Part shown: positions 1 through 5,644 of the stretch, one piece after another
How the letters are laid out: each line of letters opens with the position of its first letter
Position numbering within the stretch: the first letter of the stretch is position 1
Source of the DNA: an uncultured Eubacteriales bacterium
Lineage (GTDB): Bacteria > Bacillota > Clostridia > Christensenellales > Christensenellaceae
Assembly (NCBI GenBank): GCA_902782475.1
Contig: CACZNR010000216.1
Location: 1-6,861, forward strand
Direction: 5' to 3'
DNA length: 6,861 nt
Made by a program: the position numbers and the translations under genes
Notes under the pieces: model-generated
Database searches by the model: none
Seen by the model: the letters and a program-made list of their open reading frames with translations, nothing else
What the model was told of the DNA's origin: nothing

Positions 1-84
1 CGGGTTTGAAAGACGTAAGTCTCACGGCTGTACAAACCATCATTTCTTAGGAATCCCATGACTTCAGTCGTGGGAGGATGTCAA
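1..84 (+). mobile_element. Right end of an IS200/IS605-family (tnpB-type) insertion sequence, partial
   Basis: The stretch ends in a hairpin followed by AGGATGTCAA, the usual layout of the right end of Clostridial IS605/IS1341-type elements. The last hairpin has an 8-bp stem (55-62 with 67-74, one G-T pair) and a TTCA loop. Upstream, 3-8 pairs with 33-38 (GGTTTG/CAAACC), enclosing a small AGAC-GTAA-GTCT hairpin at 11-22. The transposase or tnpB body would lie left of the window. Two frames are open from the left edge, one to a TAG at 48-50 and one to a TGA at 59-61; either could be the tnpB C-terminus, but too little is left to choose. The element boundary would fall after the TCAA at 81-84. 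The family call is pattern recognition and no database was consulted. Confidence 0.65.
1..84 (+). ncRNA. 3' part of a probable TnpB omega-RNA (right-end guide RNA scaffold)
   Basis: In IS200/IS605 elements the right end is transcribed as omega-RNA, which binds TnpB; the guide is the flanking sequence just past the element. Here the scaffold's 3' portion is visible as a long-range stem (3-8/33-38), an inner hairpin (11-22) and the terminal hairpin (55-74). A guide would start at 85 (AGTACTGAGATCC...). The 5' part is outside the window, and whether the RNA is made, or a working TnpB is present, cannot be seen. Confidence 0.45.
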
Positions 85-85
85 A

Positions 86-238
86 GTACTGAGATCCAAT
101 ACTTTCAGGGGCATATCCCATCTGGATGCCATAGATCTCCGAAGGCACCGTCTGAATAATAAAGAAGGTGAAGGAATATCTGATATCTGCAGATTCTATG
201 TGGAACTTGTGGAAGATCTGAAAAGGAGAGGTTTTTAA
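86..238 (+). pseudogene. Possible 3' remnant of a gene interrupted by the insertion sequence
   Basis: Immediately after the insertion-sequence end one frame stays open for about 50 codons, to a TAA at 236-238. Its last part reads like a real protein tail: it is helical and charged and ends ICRFYVELVEDLKRRGF. There is no plausible start or ribosome site, and the frame runs back into the insertion-sequence hairpin, where it meets a stop at 59-61. The tail faintly recalls the C-termini of Rpn/PD-(D/E)XK-type transposase-nucleases, but this is too weak to name it. It could equally be a chance open frame. Confidence 0.25.
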
Positions 239-269
239 CTTTTGATACACGCTTAAGGCTCATCGGTCC

Positions 270-306
270 GTTCTGTTTCTATTTTCAGAAACAATAGAAA
301 CAGAAC
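270..306. repeat. Perfect 14-bp inverted repeat with a second, overlapping pairing
   Basis: Bases 270-283 (GTTCTGTTTCTATT) are an exact reverse complement of 293-306, with a 9-base centre. The inner piece 275-280 (GTTTCT) can instead pair with 287-292 (AGAAAC), so two mutually exclusive hairpins are possible. No T-run follows on either strand, so it is not a standard intrinsic terminator. It sits in the gene-free stretch between the insertion-sequence end and the leftward operon. Its role is unknown: a protein-binding site, an old insertion end or an RNA processing site are all possible. Confidence 0.6.
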
Positions 307-338
307 ACGATCCACAGGTATCCGAGATGATAGCATAG

Positions 339-373
339 AACAGGCATGGCCTTAATGGTCATGCCTGTTTTGT
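339..373 (+). terminator. Rho-independent terminator-like hairpin, rightward
   Basis: The arms 339-351 (AACAGGCATGGCC) and 357-369 form a 13-bp stem with one G-T pair around a TTAAT loop. A short T-run follows (the stem's last two Ts plus 370-371), with a further run of Ts at 377-381. Read leftward the stem has one C-A mismatch and a poor tail (TTCTATG), so it fits rightward transcripts best. Still, it lies about 65 bases past the stop of the last gene of the leftward operon and could slow or end that transcript as well. Confidence 0.6.
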
Positions 374-435
374 ACATTTTTCATGTGGCAAGTGACTACC
401 TGAAAGCCGACTTCCCCACGAATGATTTATATGTC

Positions 436-966
436 CTATTGAAGGAATATCTTCTTGTAATGCGGTTCAGTCGCCTTAAGCAGATAATATATAACTACTG
501 AATGTACCGGTATGAGTACGAATGCAGACAGTGCCCTGACCCATGCAACAGATGCAGGCATATATCCAAGAAGTATCAGTATCAGAGTGTTGAGTATGAA
601 TGAACATACGGTCTGTGTGACGGCAACTTTTACAAGGATCGCTACGAACGGCCTGTTCGGAAGAAGTTTTGTAAATAATGCAGGTATCACACCGAACAGT
701 ATGTTCACCACTGTGAACAGTGGCTGAAATGCTCCCATTGGCCTTATGACATACGCCAGAAGATCCACAAGTCCACCGGCTATCCCTCCGTAAAGAGGTC
801 CGAATATGATGCTTGTATACATGATGATACTTGTAGAAAGATTTATATCCTTAATGAATCCACCGAACAGATTCACCGGTATCCCAAGAAAGCATTTAAG
901 TACTACAGCTATCCCTGTGAACAGTGCTGTAAGTATAAGTTTCATCAGGTTCTTATTCTTTACCAT
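436..966 (-). CDS. folT: FolT-family ECF transporter S component (folate-type substrate-binding membrane subunit)
   Basis: This is a small, very hydrophobic protein of 176 residues with about six predicted membrane segments, the usual size and build of an ECF S component. The stretch around residues 56-91 (FGPLYGGIAGGLVDLL, then RPMGAFQPLFT and VVNILFG) matches the conserved core of the FolT family, which captures folate for import with a shared energising module (EcfA, EcfA', EcfT). That module is not in this window, which fits group II ECF systems. The ATG at 966 has a strong AAGGAGG site (971-977), and the gene overlaps the 3' end of the methyltransferase gene upstream by 14 bases. It is the last gene of the leftward operon. 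Substrate is inferred from family resemblance only; another pterin- or vitamin-type substrate is possible. Confidence 0.8.
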   Translation of the reverse strand: MVKNKNLMKLILTALFTGIAVVLKCFLGIPVNLFGGFIKDINLSTSIIMYTSIIFGPLYGGIAGGLVDLLAYVIRPMGAFQPLFTVVNILFGVIPALFTKLLPNRPFVAILVKVAVTQTVCSFILNTLILILLGYMPASVAWVRALSAFVLIPVHSVVIYYLLKATEPHYKKIFLQ

Positions 967-2086
967 TCTCCCTCCTTTTGAAATACTGGTACAGATAACA
1001 TCTGATGTTACCGTTGTACAGTTTTCTCTTACTGTCTTCTTTCATTCCAAACTTCTCTGCAAAATCTTCGTCAGCACATATGGAATACAGTCTGAATCCG
1101 GAAAGCTTCCTGTATATCCTTCCTATGGCAGCATAAAGGTCATCTATCTCCTTACTGTTATTGAGTCGTATCGCATAAGGAGGATTTATGATGATTGTCC
1201 CTTCCTCTGTCTCCGGCCTGAATCTCCTGACATCCCCTGCAGAGAATCTGATGATGTCTTCCACACCGGCCTTTCTGGCATTTCTCTTTGCACTTTCGAC
1301 ACATGACACATCGATATCCGAAGCATGTATCAGAACCTCGGGATCCTCGATTATGCTTGCCTTTGCTTCACTTCTTAAGCGGACTGCAGTCTGTTCAAGT
1401 TCACTGTTCCATCTTTCTATGGCAGTTTTCCTTCTGAGCCCAGGAGCTATGTTCTTTGCCTTCATGGCAGCCTCTATAGCTATGGTCCCGCTTCCGCACA
1501 TGGGATCATAGAAAGGTCTGTCCGACCATCTTGATATATGTATTATCCCGGAGGCCAGAGTCTCCCGTATGGGCGCCTTTACATTTGCCACCCTGTATCC
1601 ACGTCTGTTTAGTCCTTCTCCACTGGTATTCAGCGCAACAGTGACATTGTCTCTTATTATTGATACATACACCGGATACTCTTCTCCGTTCTCACGGAAG
1701 AAGGATATACCGTACTTTTCCTTAAGTTTTGACACGATGGCCTTTTTTGTTACGGACTGAACATCTGATACGCTCATTATGGTGGATCTTACCGTATCAC
1801 CGTTCACACTTATATATGCGTCCTTTGGAAGGATCTCCTGCCATTCCATGTCAAAGATACTATCATACAGCTCGTCAAAGGAAGTTGCCCGGAATTCCCC
1901 AAGTACTATGTATATCCTGTCTGCTGACCTGAGCCAGAGATTTGCTTTTATTATCTCTTCCTCATCAGCGTCAAAATATACCCTTGCGTCACGGGTCCTG
2001 ATATTCTCTATCCCCAGTTCCTTCAGCTCTCTGGCTACGATGCTTTCCAGACCAAAGGAGGCAGAAGCATAACAGTTATTTTTCAT
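953..2086 (-). CDS. THUMP-domain class I SAM-dependent 23S rRNA (guanine-N2) methyltransferase, RlmL/YpsC type
   Basis: From the ATG at 2086 the protein has 377 residues, the normal length for this family (COG0116). An N-terminal ferredoxin-like and THUMP region (roughly residues 1-155) should bind RNA. The Rossmann methyltransferase domain follows, with the SAM-binding motif DPMCGSGTIAIEAA (about 194-207) and the catalytic NPPY (301-304) typical of base N-methylation. The C-terminus (KRKLYNGNIRCYLYQYF) is a family hallmark. The family methylates guanine N2 in 23S rRNA (G2445 for E. coli RlmL); the exact site here is inferred. The frame is open back to 2179, but those extra residues are not family-like, while AGGAGG at 2093-2098 sits 6 bases before this ATG; a second ATG at 2089 is only 3 bases away. 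It overlaps the upstream gene by 11 bases. Confidence 0.9.
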   Translation of the reverse strand: MKNNCYASASFGLESIVARELKELGIENIRTRDARVYFDADEEEIIKANLWLRSADRIYIVLGEFRATSFDELYDSIFDMEWQEILPKDAYISVNGDTVRSTIMSVSDVQSVTKKAIVSKLKEKYGISFFRENGEEYPVYVSIIRDNVTVALNTSGEGLNRRGYRVANVKAPIRETLASGIIHISRWSDRPFYDPMCGSGTIAIEAAMKAKNIAPGLRRKTAIERWNSELEQTAVRLRSEAKASIIEDPEVLIHASDIDVSCVESAKRNARKAGVEDIIRFSAGDVRRFRPETEEGTIIINPPYAIRLNNSKEIDDLYAAIGRIYRKLSGFRLYSICADEDFAEKFGMKEDSKRKLYNGNIRCYLYQYFKRRENGKE

Positions 2087-2960
2087 CATCTTCCTCCTCG
2101 AAGATATATTTTTCCACTTCATAGGTCGGGTCCCCGGAAAAATCCTCTGTGTCCAGGATCTCTCCAGTGAGCTCCTCATACATATTCCTCAGTTCCCTGT
2201 AGGCATAGTAATCGTTATCAGGAGAAGACATCTGATTTTTTATAATCAGAGAGGCCTCAGGGTCATTATACATCATAAGCTTGGAACAAAGAAACAGTTT
2301 ATCCAGTTTTCCCTTTAAAAGTTCCTCTTTTATGAGTTCCTTTGCCCTTTCATCCCCATGTGAAGACAGGATATCTATTATGCAGGTCCTGGCATATGTA
2401 CCTGCCTTCTCATATCCTTCATATAATCTGTCAAGAACGTCACCATCCCTGTCCATGAGTATCTCACAGAGTATCTCTGCAAGCTTTGAATCCTCTTCCT
2501 GACCAACCAGCAGTTCAGCATAACGCAGATAAGGATGTTCCTTTCCCATATCCCATATGAGTGAAACGCATTCAGCCCTTATCTCATCGACTGTATCCGG
2601 GTCCAGATCTTCATATATATCTGTATTCATGAGGATGCTCAGGATTATCGGATAGGTCTCATCCCCATGTCTTACTATGCTGTTTACAAGAGGATCAGGT
2701 ACTGAGATGCCCTGCTTGATGTAATCTATGAGAGCAGAAAGAAGAAGCCTTTTATCTTCAGCATCTTCAAAATAATCCTTGGGAGCCTTTCCTCCGAACT
2801 CGGAATTGGCTTCCTCCAGCCACTTGTCATAAAGATCATAGTAAAGTTCCTGTTCATCCAGTTCATCCTTCTCTATCTCATCCTTATGGTCAAGCGTCCA
2901 TTTCATGAAATACTCTGCGAACTTTCCCTTAAAATCCACAAGCTCAATTTTTTCCTGCAT
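2076..2960 (-). CDS. Conserved acidic protein of unknown function, probable HEAT-like helical repeat
   Basis: The product from the ATG at 2960 has 294 residues. It is strongly acidic and ends in a Glu/Asp run (EEEDDEK). Apart from a GGKAPKDYF segment near residues 56-64, it appears to be a series of paired amphipathic helices, such as LAEILCEILMDRDGDVLDRL and YARTCIIDILSSHGDERAKEL, with HEAT-repeat character. There is no signal peptide, membrane segment or obvious catalytic motif, so it is probably a cytosolic scaffold or binding protein. The frame could start at 2975, but only the 2960 ATG has a ribosome site (AAGGA, 2964-2968, close-spaced). It overlaps hslO by 17 bases and the rRNA methyltransferase by 11, tying it to redox-stress protein care and ribosome modification. 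No function can be assigned. Confidence 0.75.
   Translation of the reverse strand: MQEKIELVDFKGKFAEYFMKWTLDHKDEIEKDELDEQELYYDLYDKWLEEANSEFGGKAPKDYFEDAEDKRLLLSALIDYIKQGISVPDPLVNSIVRHGDETYPIILSILMNTDIYEDLDPDTVDEIRAECVSLIWDMGKEHPYLRYAELLVGQEEDSKLAEILCEILMDRDGDVLDRLYEGYEKAGTYARTCIIDILSSHGDERAKELIKEELLKGKLDKLFLCSKLMMYNDPEASLIIKNQMSSPDNDYYAYRELRNMYEELTGEILDTEDFSGDPTYEVEKYIFEEEDDEK
2093..2098 (-). promoter_or_regulatory. Ribosome binding site that fixes the start of the THUMP methyltransferase
   Basis: The leftward strand reads AGGAGG followed by AAG-ATG-ATG. The site lies within the 3' coding end of the upstream acidic-protein gene, so initiation is probably coupled to that gene's translation. Spacing is 3 bases to the first ATG (2089) and 6 to the second (2086), favouring the second. 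Confidence 0.7.
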
Positions 2961-3840
2961 TTTTCCTTGCCTCATCCAGAAGTCTTATAAGATCCTTTTT
3001 GCCGAAATGGTATTTCTTGTTGCAGAATCTGCAGACAACTTCAGCCTGTCCGTCTTCCTCTATCATGTCTGAGATCTCTTTTTCCCCTATGGCTATGATG
3101 CCCCTTTCAAATCTTTCCACAGAACAGTCACAGTGATACCTTGGTTCCTTCTCTTCTATGAATTTGAGGTCTCCGCCGTCGAATATGCGGTGTACGATCT
3201 CATCAGGAGTCATGCTTAAGAGCATAAGGCCATAATTTGATATGTCAAAGACTCTGGACTCAATAAAATCAAGGGTCGCATCACTGCAGTTAGGGAGCGG
3301 ACTTATGATAAGTCCCCCTGCTGCTATGACTGTGGTATCTATGTCTACCCAAACGCTCAGATATACTATGGTATTATGCTGTTCTGATTTAAGGAAATAC
3401 ATGGCCAGATCTTCAGCGACCTCGCCTGATACGAGTTCCGTCCTTCCGATATATGGTTCAAGACCGTTTCCGAGATCCCTCGTTACAGTCACGAATCCAT
3501 CCTTGCCTATGGCTCCGCCGACATCAAGCTTTCCATTCTCCTTTGCGGGCAGGTTCACGTACGGATTCTCTATGTATCCCTTTACCTCTCCTCTGCCGTT
3601 TGCAGTGGCAAGCACCGTTCCTGCAGGGCCTCCTCCGTTGAGGCTCACGGTAAGGAGCATATCGTCATTTTTAAGTGTATGGGCCATCATCACAGTTCCT
3701 GTAAGGGTCCTTCCGAGGGCAGCAGTACATACAGGGTAGGTACTGTGTATATTCTTTGCTTCCTCTACCAGATCCCTGGTGGAAGAAGCCGTTATTATGA
3801 CTTCATCATTGAGCAGATATCTTCTGATCGTATCCTTCAT
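2944..3840 (-). CDS. hslO: Hsp33 redox-regulated molecular chaperone
   Basis: Hsp33 is a cytosolic holdase switched on by oxidation plus unfolding: four cysteines hold zinc when reduced and form disulfides when oxidised, freeing the chaperone surface. The protein from the ATG at 3840 has 298 residues, normal for the family. Its N-terminus (MKDTIRRYLLNDEVIITAS) and core segments (GYIENPYVNLP, GKLDVGGAIGKDGFVTV, ELVSGEVAEDLAMYF) are typical, and the zinc-site cysteines are present as CxC (237, 239) and CxxC (270, 273). The frame is open to 3924, but the extra 28 residues lie inside the upstream methyltransferase gene and are not Hsp33-like. An AGGAAGG site (3850-3856) precedes this ATG by 9 bases. 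The start follows the upstream stop by one base (TAA-A-ATG), which suggests translational coupling. Confidence 0.95.
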   Translation of the reverse strand: MKDTIRRYLLNDEVIITASSTRDLVEEAKNIHSTYPVCTAALGRTLTGTVMMAHTLKNDDMLLTVSLNGGGPAGTVLATANGRGEVKGYIENPYVNLPAKENGKLDVGGAIGKDGFVTVTRDLGNGLEPYIGRTELVSGEVAEDLAMYFLKSEQHNTIVYLSVWVDIDTTVIAAGGLIISPLPNCSDATLDFIESRVFDISNYGLMLLSMTPDEIVHRIFDGGDLKFIEEKEPRYHCDCSVERFERGIIAIGEKEISDMIEEDGQAEVVCRFCNKKYHFGKKDLIRLLDEARKNAGKN

Positions 3841-3841
3841 T

Positions 3842-4579
3842 TTATTTTGCCTTCCTACATCTGAATAATATTCTTTCACTCTTTTCTCCGGTACCGTTCC
3901 TGGTCCCGAATTCATATGAATCAACTATAAAGCCGGCCTTCAGGGCTGCGTCTTTAATGTCATTTTCCTCATGTATGTACTGAGACTGATACTCATCCCT
4001 TCTCTCATAAAGCTCCCCTTTTCTCACAAAGAAGGTAAGCTCCATGTCCACCTTCTTCTCTTCCCGATTCAGGGAGTTCTTCCAGAAATAGGTGACATCA
4101 TCGTGATCTTCATAATAGAAGTTATCTCCGAGTATTTCTCTCAGCTTGTAACTGCTTGAGATATCAAAGAGAAGGATGCCTCCTTTTCTCAGTCCGGCAA
4201 ACAGCTTTGCAAGCACATTTTCCACTTTATCCTGTGAGATGTAATTGAGTACGTCCATGTTCATGCAGATGGCATCGCTCTTTCCCACAGTTATATCCTC
4301 AAGATCCTGACACGAGAACTGAATGTGAAGACCTTTTTCCCTTGCCGCTTCCGAGGCCACACGCAGCATGTTCTCGGATCTGTCTATCCCTGTTACAGTA
4401 TATCCCCTGTCAGCCAGGATAAGAGTGATCTTTCCGGTACCGCAGCCTATGTCAGTTATCCTGTTCACATCGATATCTGCATCACGGAAAAAGGAGCACA
4501 GATAATCTGTCCATTTCTCATATGAGATGTCTTTCATCAGATAATCATACTGATCCGCAAAAGAATCATAGCTTTCCAT
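3842..4579 (-). CDS. Class I SAM-dependent methyltransferase, small-molecule type (YqeM-like)
   Basis: This is a 245-residue Rossmann-fold methyltransferase. The N-terminus (SFADQYDYLM) is typical of UbiE/YqeM-like enzymes, SAM motif I is DIGCGTG (about residues 43-49), the acidic end of strand 2 is GIDRSENML (around 65-73), and the post-I region contains FSCQDLEDI and the motif-IV-like MNMDVLNYI. The C-terminal half, rich in beta strands and charged residues, probably shapes the acceptor site; the substrate cannot be told from sequence. It is the first gene of the leftward operon, with a promoter just upstream. The ATG at 4579 lies 11 bases after a GAGG (4591-4594); an in-frame TTG at 4582 is 8 bases after it and could be the start, adding one residue. 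Context beside hslO hints at a housekeeping or stress role, which is inference. Confidence 0.85.
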   Translation of the reverse strand: MESYDSFADQYDYLMKDISYEKWTDYLCSFFRDADIDVNRITDIGCGTGKITLILADRGYTVTGIDRSENMLRVASEAAREKGLHIQFSCQDLEDITVGKSDAICMNMDVLNYISQDKVENVLAKLFAGLRKGGILLFDISSSYKLREILGDNFYYEDHDDVTYFWKNSLNREEKKVDMELTFFVRKGELYERRDEYQSQYIHEENDIKDAALKAGFIVDSYEFGTRNGTGEKSERILFRCRKAK

Positions 4580-4612
4580 CAACTGTCACGCCTCACTTTC
4601 CCAGTGAACTAT

Positions 4613-4641
4613 ATGATACAGTAAAGACCACTATATTTCAA
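4613..4641 (-). promoter_or_regulatory. Leftward sigma-A promoter for the five-gene operon
   Basis: On the leftward strand a -35 box TTGAAA (4636-4641) is followed after 17 bases by a -10 box TATCAT (4613-4618). Each box matches consensus at five of six positions. Transcription would begin near 4606, leaving a leader of about 27 bases before the methyltransferase start. Confidence 0.7.
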
Positions 4642-4642
4642 T

Positions 4643-4668
4643 AAAAAGCCCTATATCACGGGGTTTTT
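4643..4668 (+). terminator. Terminator-like hairpin between the divergent promoters
   Basis: On the rightward strand 4644-4651 (AAAAGCCC) pairs with 4661-4668 (GGGTTTTT), with one G-T pair and a 9-base loop, giving an A-rich arm, a short GC core and a T-run. On the leftward strand the same structure carries a mismatch. There is no rightward gene upstream to end, so it may insulate dapA from antisense reading out of the operon. It could also be a protein-binding palindrome, or chance. Confidence 0.35.
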
Positions 4669-4682
4669 GACACATCCTACAT

Positions 4683-4711
4683 TTGACAATTGATACATAT
4701 GAATATATAAT
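4683..4711 (+). promoter_or_regulatory. Consensus sigma-A promoter for dapA-dapB
   Basis: An exact TTGACA (4683-4688) and an exact TATAAT (4706-4711) are separated by the ideal 17 bases. Transcription should start around 4718, leaving a leader of about 30 bases before the dapA ATG. That leader is too short for a lysine riboswitch or a T-box, so strong basal transcription is expected unless a repressor acts here. Confidence 0.88.
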
Positions 4712-4748
4712 CTTTTTGAAAATTTTTGAGACATGAGGAGACTTTATC

Positions 4749-5627
4749 ATGAGCATTTTTGAAGGTTCAGCAGTAGCTTTAGTCACACCATTTACAGAAA
4801 ATGGGATCAATTATGATGCTCTTAAACATCTCATTGATTTTCAGATCGAAAACGGGACCGATGCTATACTGGTCTGCGGGACCACAGGAGAGCCTGCCAC
4901 GATGGACCCTGATGAAAAGCACAGGGTAATGAAGGCAGCTGTGGAATATGTAGGCGGAAGAGTACCTCTCATCCTTGGGACCGGCGGCAACAATACTGAG
5001 ATGGTCATAAATGAATCCCAGTATGCAGAGAGCATAGGTGCGGATGCCCTTCTCGTTGTTACTCCTTTCTATAACAAGTGTTCCCAGGAAGGTCTGTACC
5101 AGCATTACATGAAAGTCGCAGACAGTGTGAATACACCGATCATAATCTATAATGTACCATCCAGGACAGGTGTCAATGTCCTACCTGCCACATATGAAAG
5201 ACTTGCTCCTCATGAGAATCTCCAGGGGATCAAGGAAGCATCAGGCAATATCTCTCAGATCCTTGAGATAGCAAGAGTCGTAAAGGATAACATGACCATC
5301 TATTCAGGAAATGACGACCAGACTGTTCCAATCATGGCACTTGGTGGCAAGGGCGTCATCTCTGTCACAGCAAACATCGCTCCAAAGATGGTCCATGACA
5401 TGTGCAGAGCATATCTGGATGGTGACCACGAAAAGGCACTTGAATATCAGCTGAGGTATAACCCTCTTAACAATATAATGTTCTCAGATGTGAACCCGAT
5501 CCCTGTAAAGACAGCACTTAATCTCATGGGATTCAAGGCAGGACCGTTAAGGCTCCCTCTTTGCAGCATGTCCGAGACTGCCCTTGGTAAGTTAAAAGAA
5601 GTTTTGGCTTCTTATTCTTTGATATAA
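4749..5627 (+). CDS. dapA: 4-hydroxy-tetrahydrodipicolinate synthase
   Basis: This enzyme condenses pyruvate with aspartate semialdehyde, the first committed step towards diaminopimelate and lysine, in the cytosol. The 292-residue length is typical for this (beta/alpha)8-barrel family. The catalytic residues are all present: the Schiff-base lysine in KEASGN (K162), the tyrosine in IIIYNVPSRTG (Y134), the arginine that binds the substrate carboxylate (R139), and the threonine pair in CGTTGEPAT (T45, T46). The ATG is preceded by GAGGAG (4735-4740) at 8 bases. It is followed closely by dapB, 17 bases after its stop, in what must be one operon. Feedback control by lysine cannot be judged from sequence alone. 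The wider superfamily includes sialate lyase-like enzymes, but the dapB neighbour and motifs settle the call. Confidence 0.96.
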   Translation: MSIFEGSAVALVTPFTENGINYDALKHLIDFQIENGTDAILVCGTTGEPATMDPDEKHRVMKAAVEYVGGRVPLILGTGGNNTEMVINESQYAESIGADALLVVTPFYNKCSQEGLYQHYMKVADSVNTPIIIYNVPSRTGVNVLPATYERLAPHENLQGIKEASGNISQILEIARVVKDNMTIYSGNDDQTVPIMALGGKGVISVTANIAPKMVHDMCRAYLDGDHEKALEYQLRYNPLNNIMFSDVNPIPVKTALNLMGFKAGPLRLPLCSMSETALGKLKEVLASYSLI

Positions 5628-5644
5628 GGAGAATATAAGAAAGA

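Noticed and set aside
47..250. Leftward 67-codon open frame in the left gene-free region
   Set aside because: It runs into the insertion-sequence hairpin, has no convincing ribosome site, and its sequence resembles no protein I know.
512..1306. Rightward open frames of 71 and 166 codons opposite folT and the THUMP methyltransferase
   Set aside because: They are antisense to genes with clear family motifs, have no ribosome site, and their translations look like low-quality Ser/Thr-rich shadows.
2087..2179. Extended N-terminus of the THUMP methyltransferase
   Set aside because: The extra residues overlap the upstream gene deeply, do not fit the family start, and lack a ribosome site, whereas AGGAGG sits just before the ATG at 2086.
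3242..3739. Rightward 165-codon open frame opposite hslO
   Set aside because: It is the complement of well-conserved Hsp33 sequence, rich in Ser and Pro, with no promoter or ribosome site.
3841..3924. Extended N-terminus of Hsp33
   Set aside because: The 28 extra residues are read from inside the upstream methyltransferase gene, whereas family similarity begins at the ATG at 3840, which has its own ribosome site.
4712..4748. Lysine riboswitch or T-box ahead of dapA
   Set aside because: The leader predicted from the consensus promoter is only about 30 bases, far too short for either.
4779..5105. Leftward 108-codon open frame opposite dapA
   Set aside because: It is antisense to a region holding the DapA catalytic motifs, with no independent signals.
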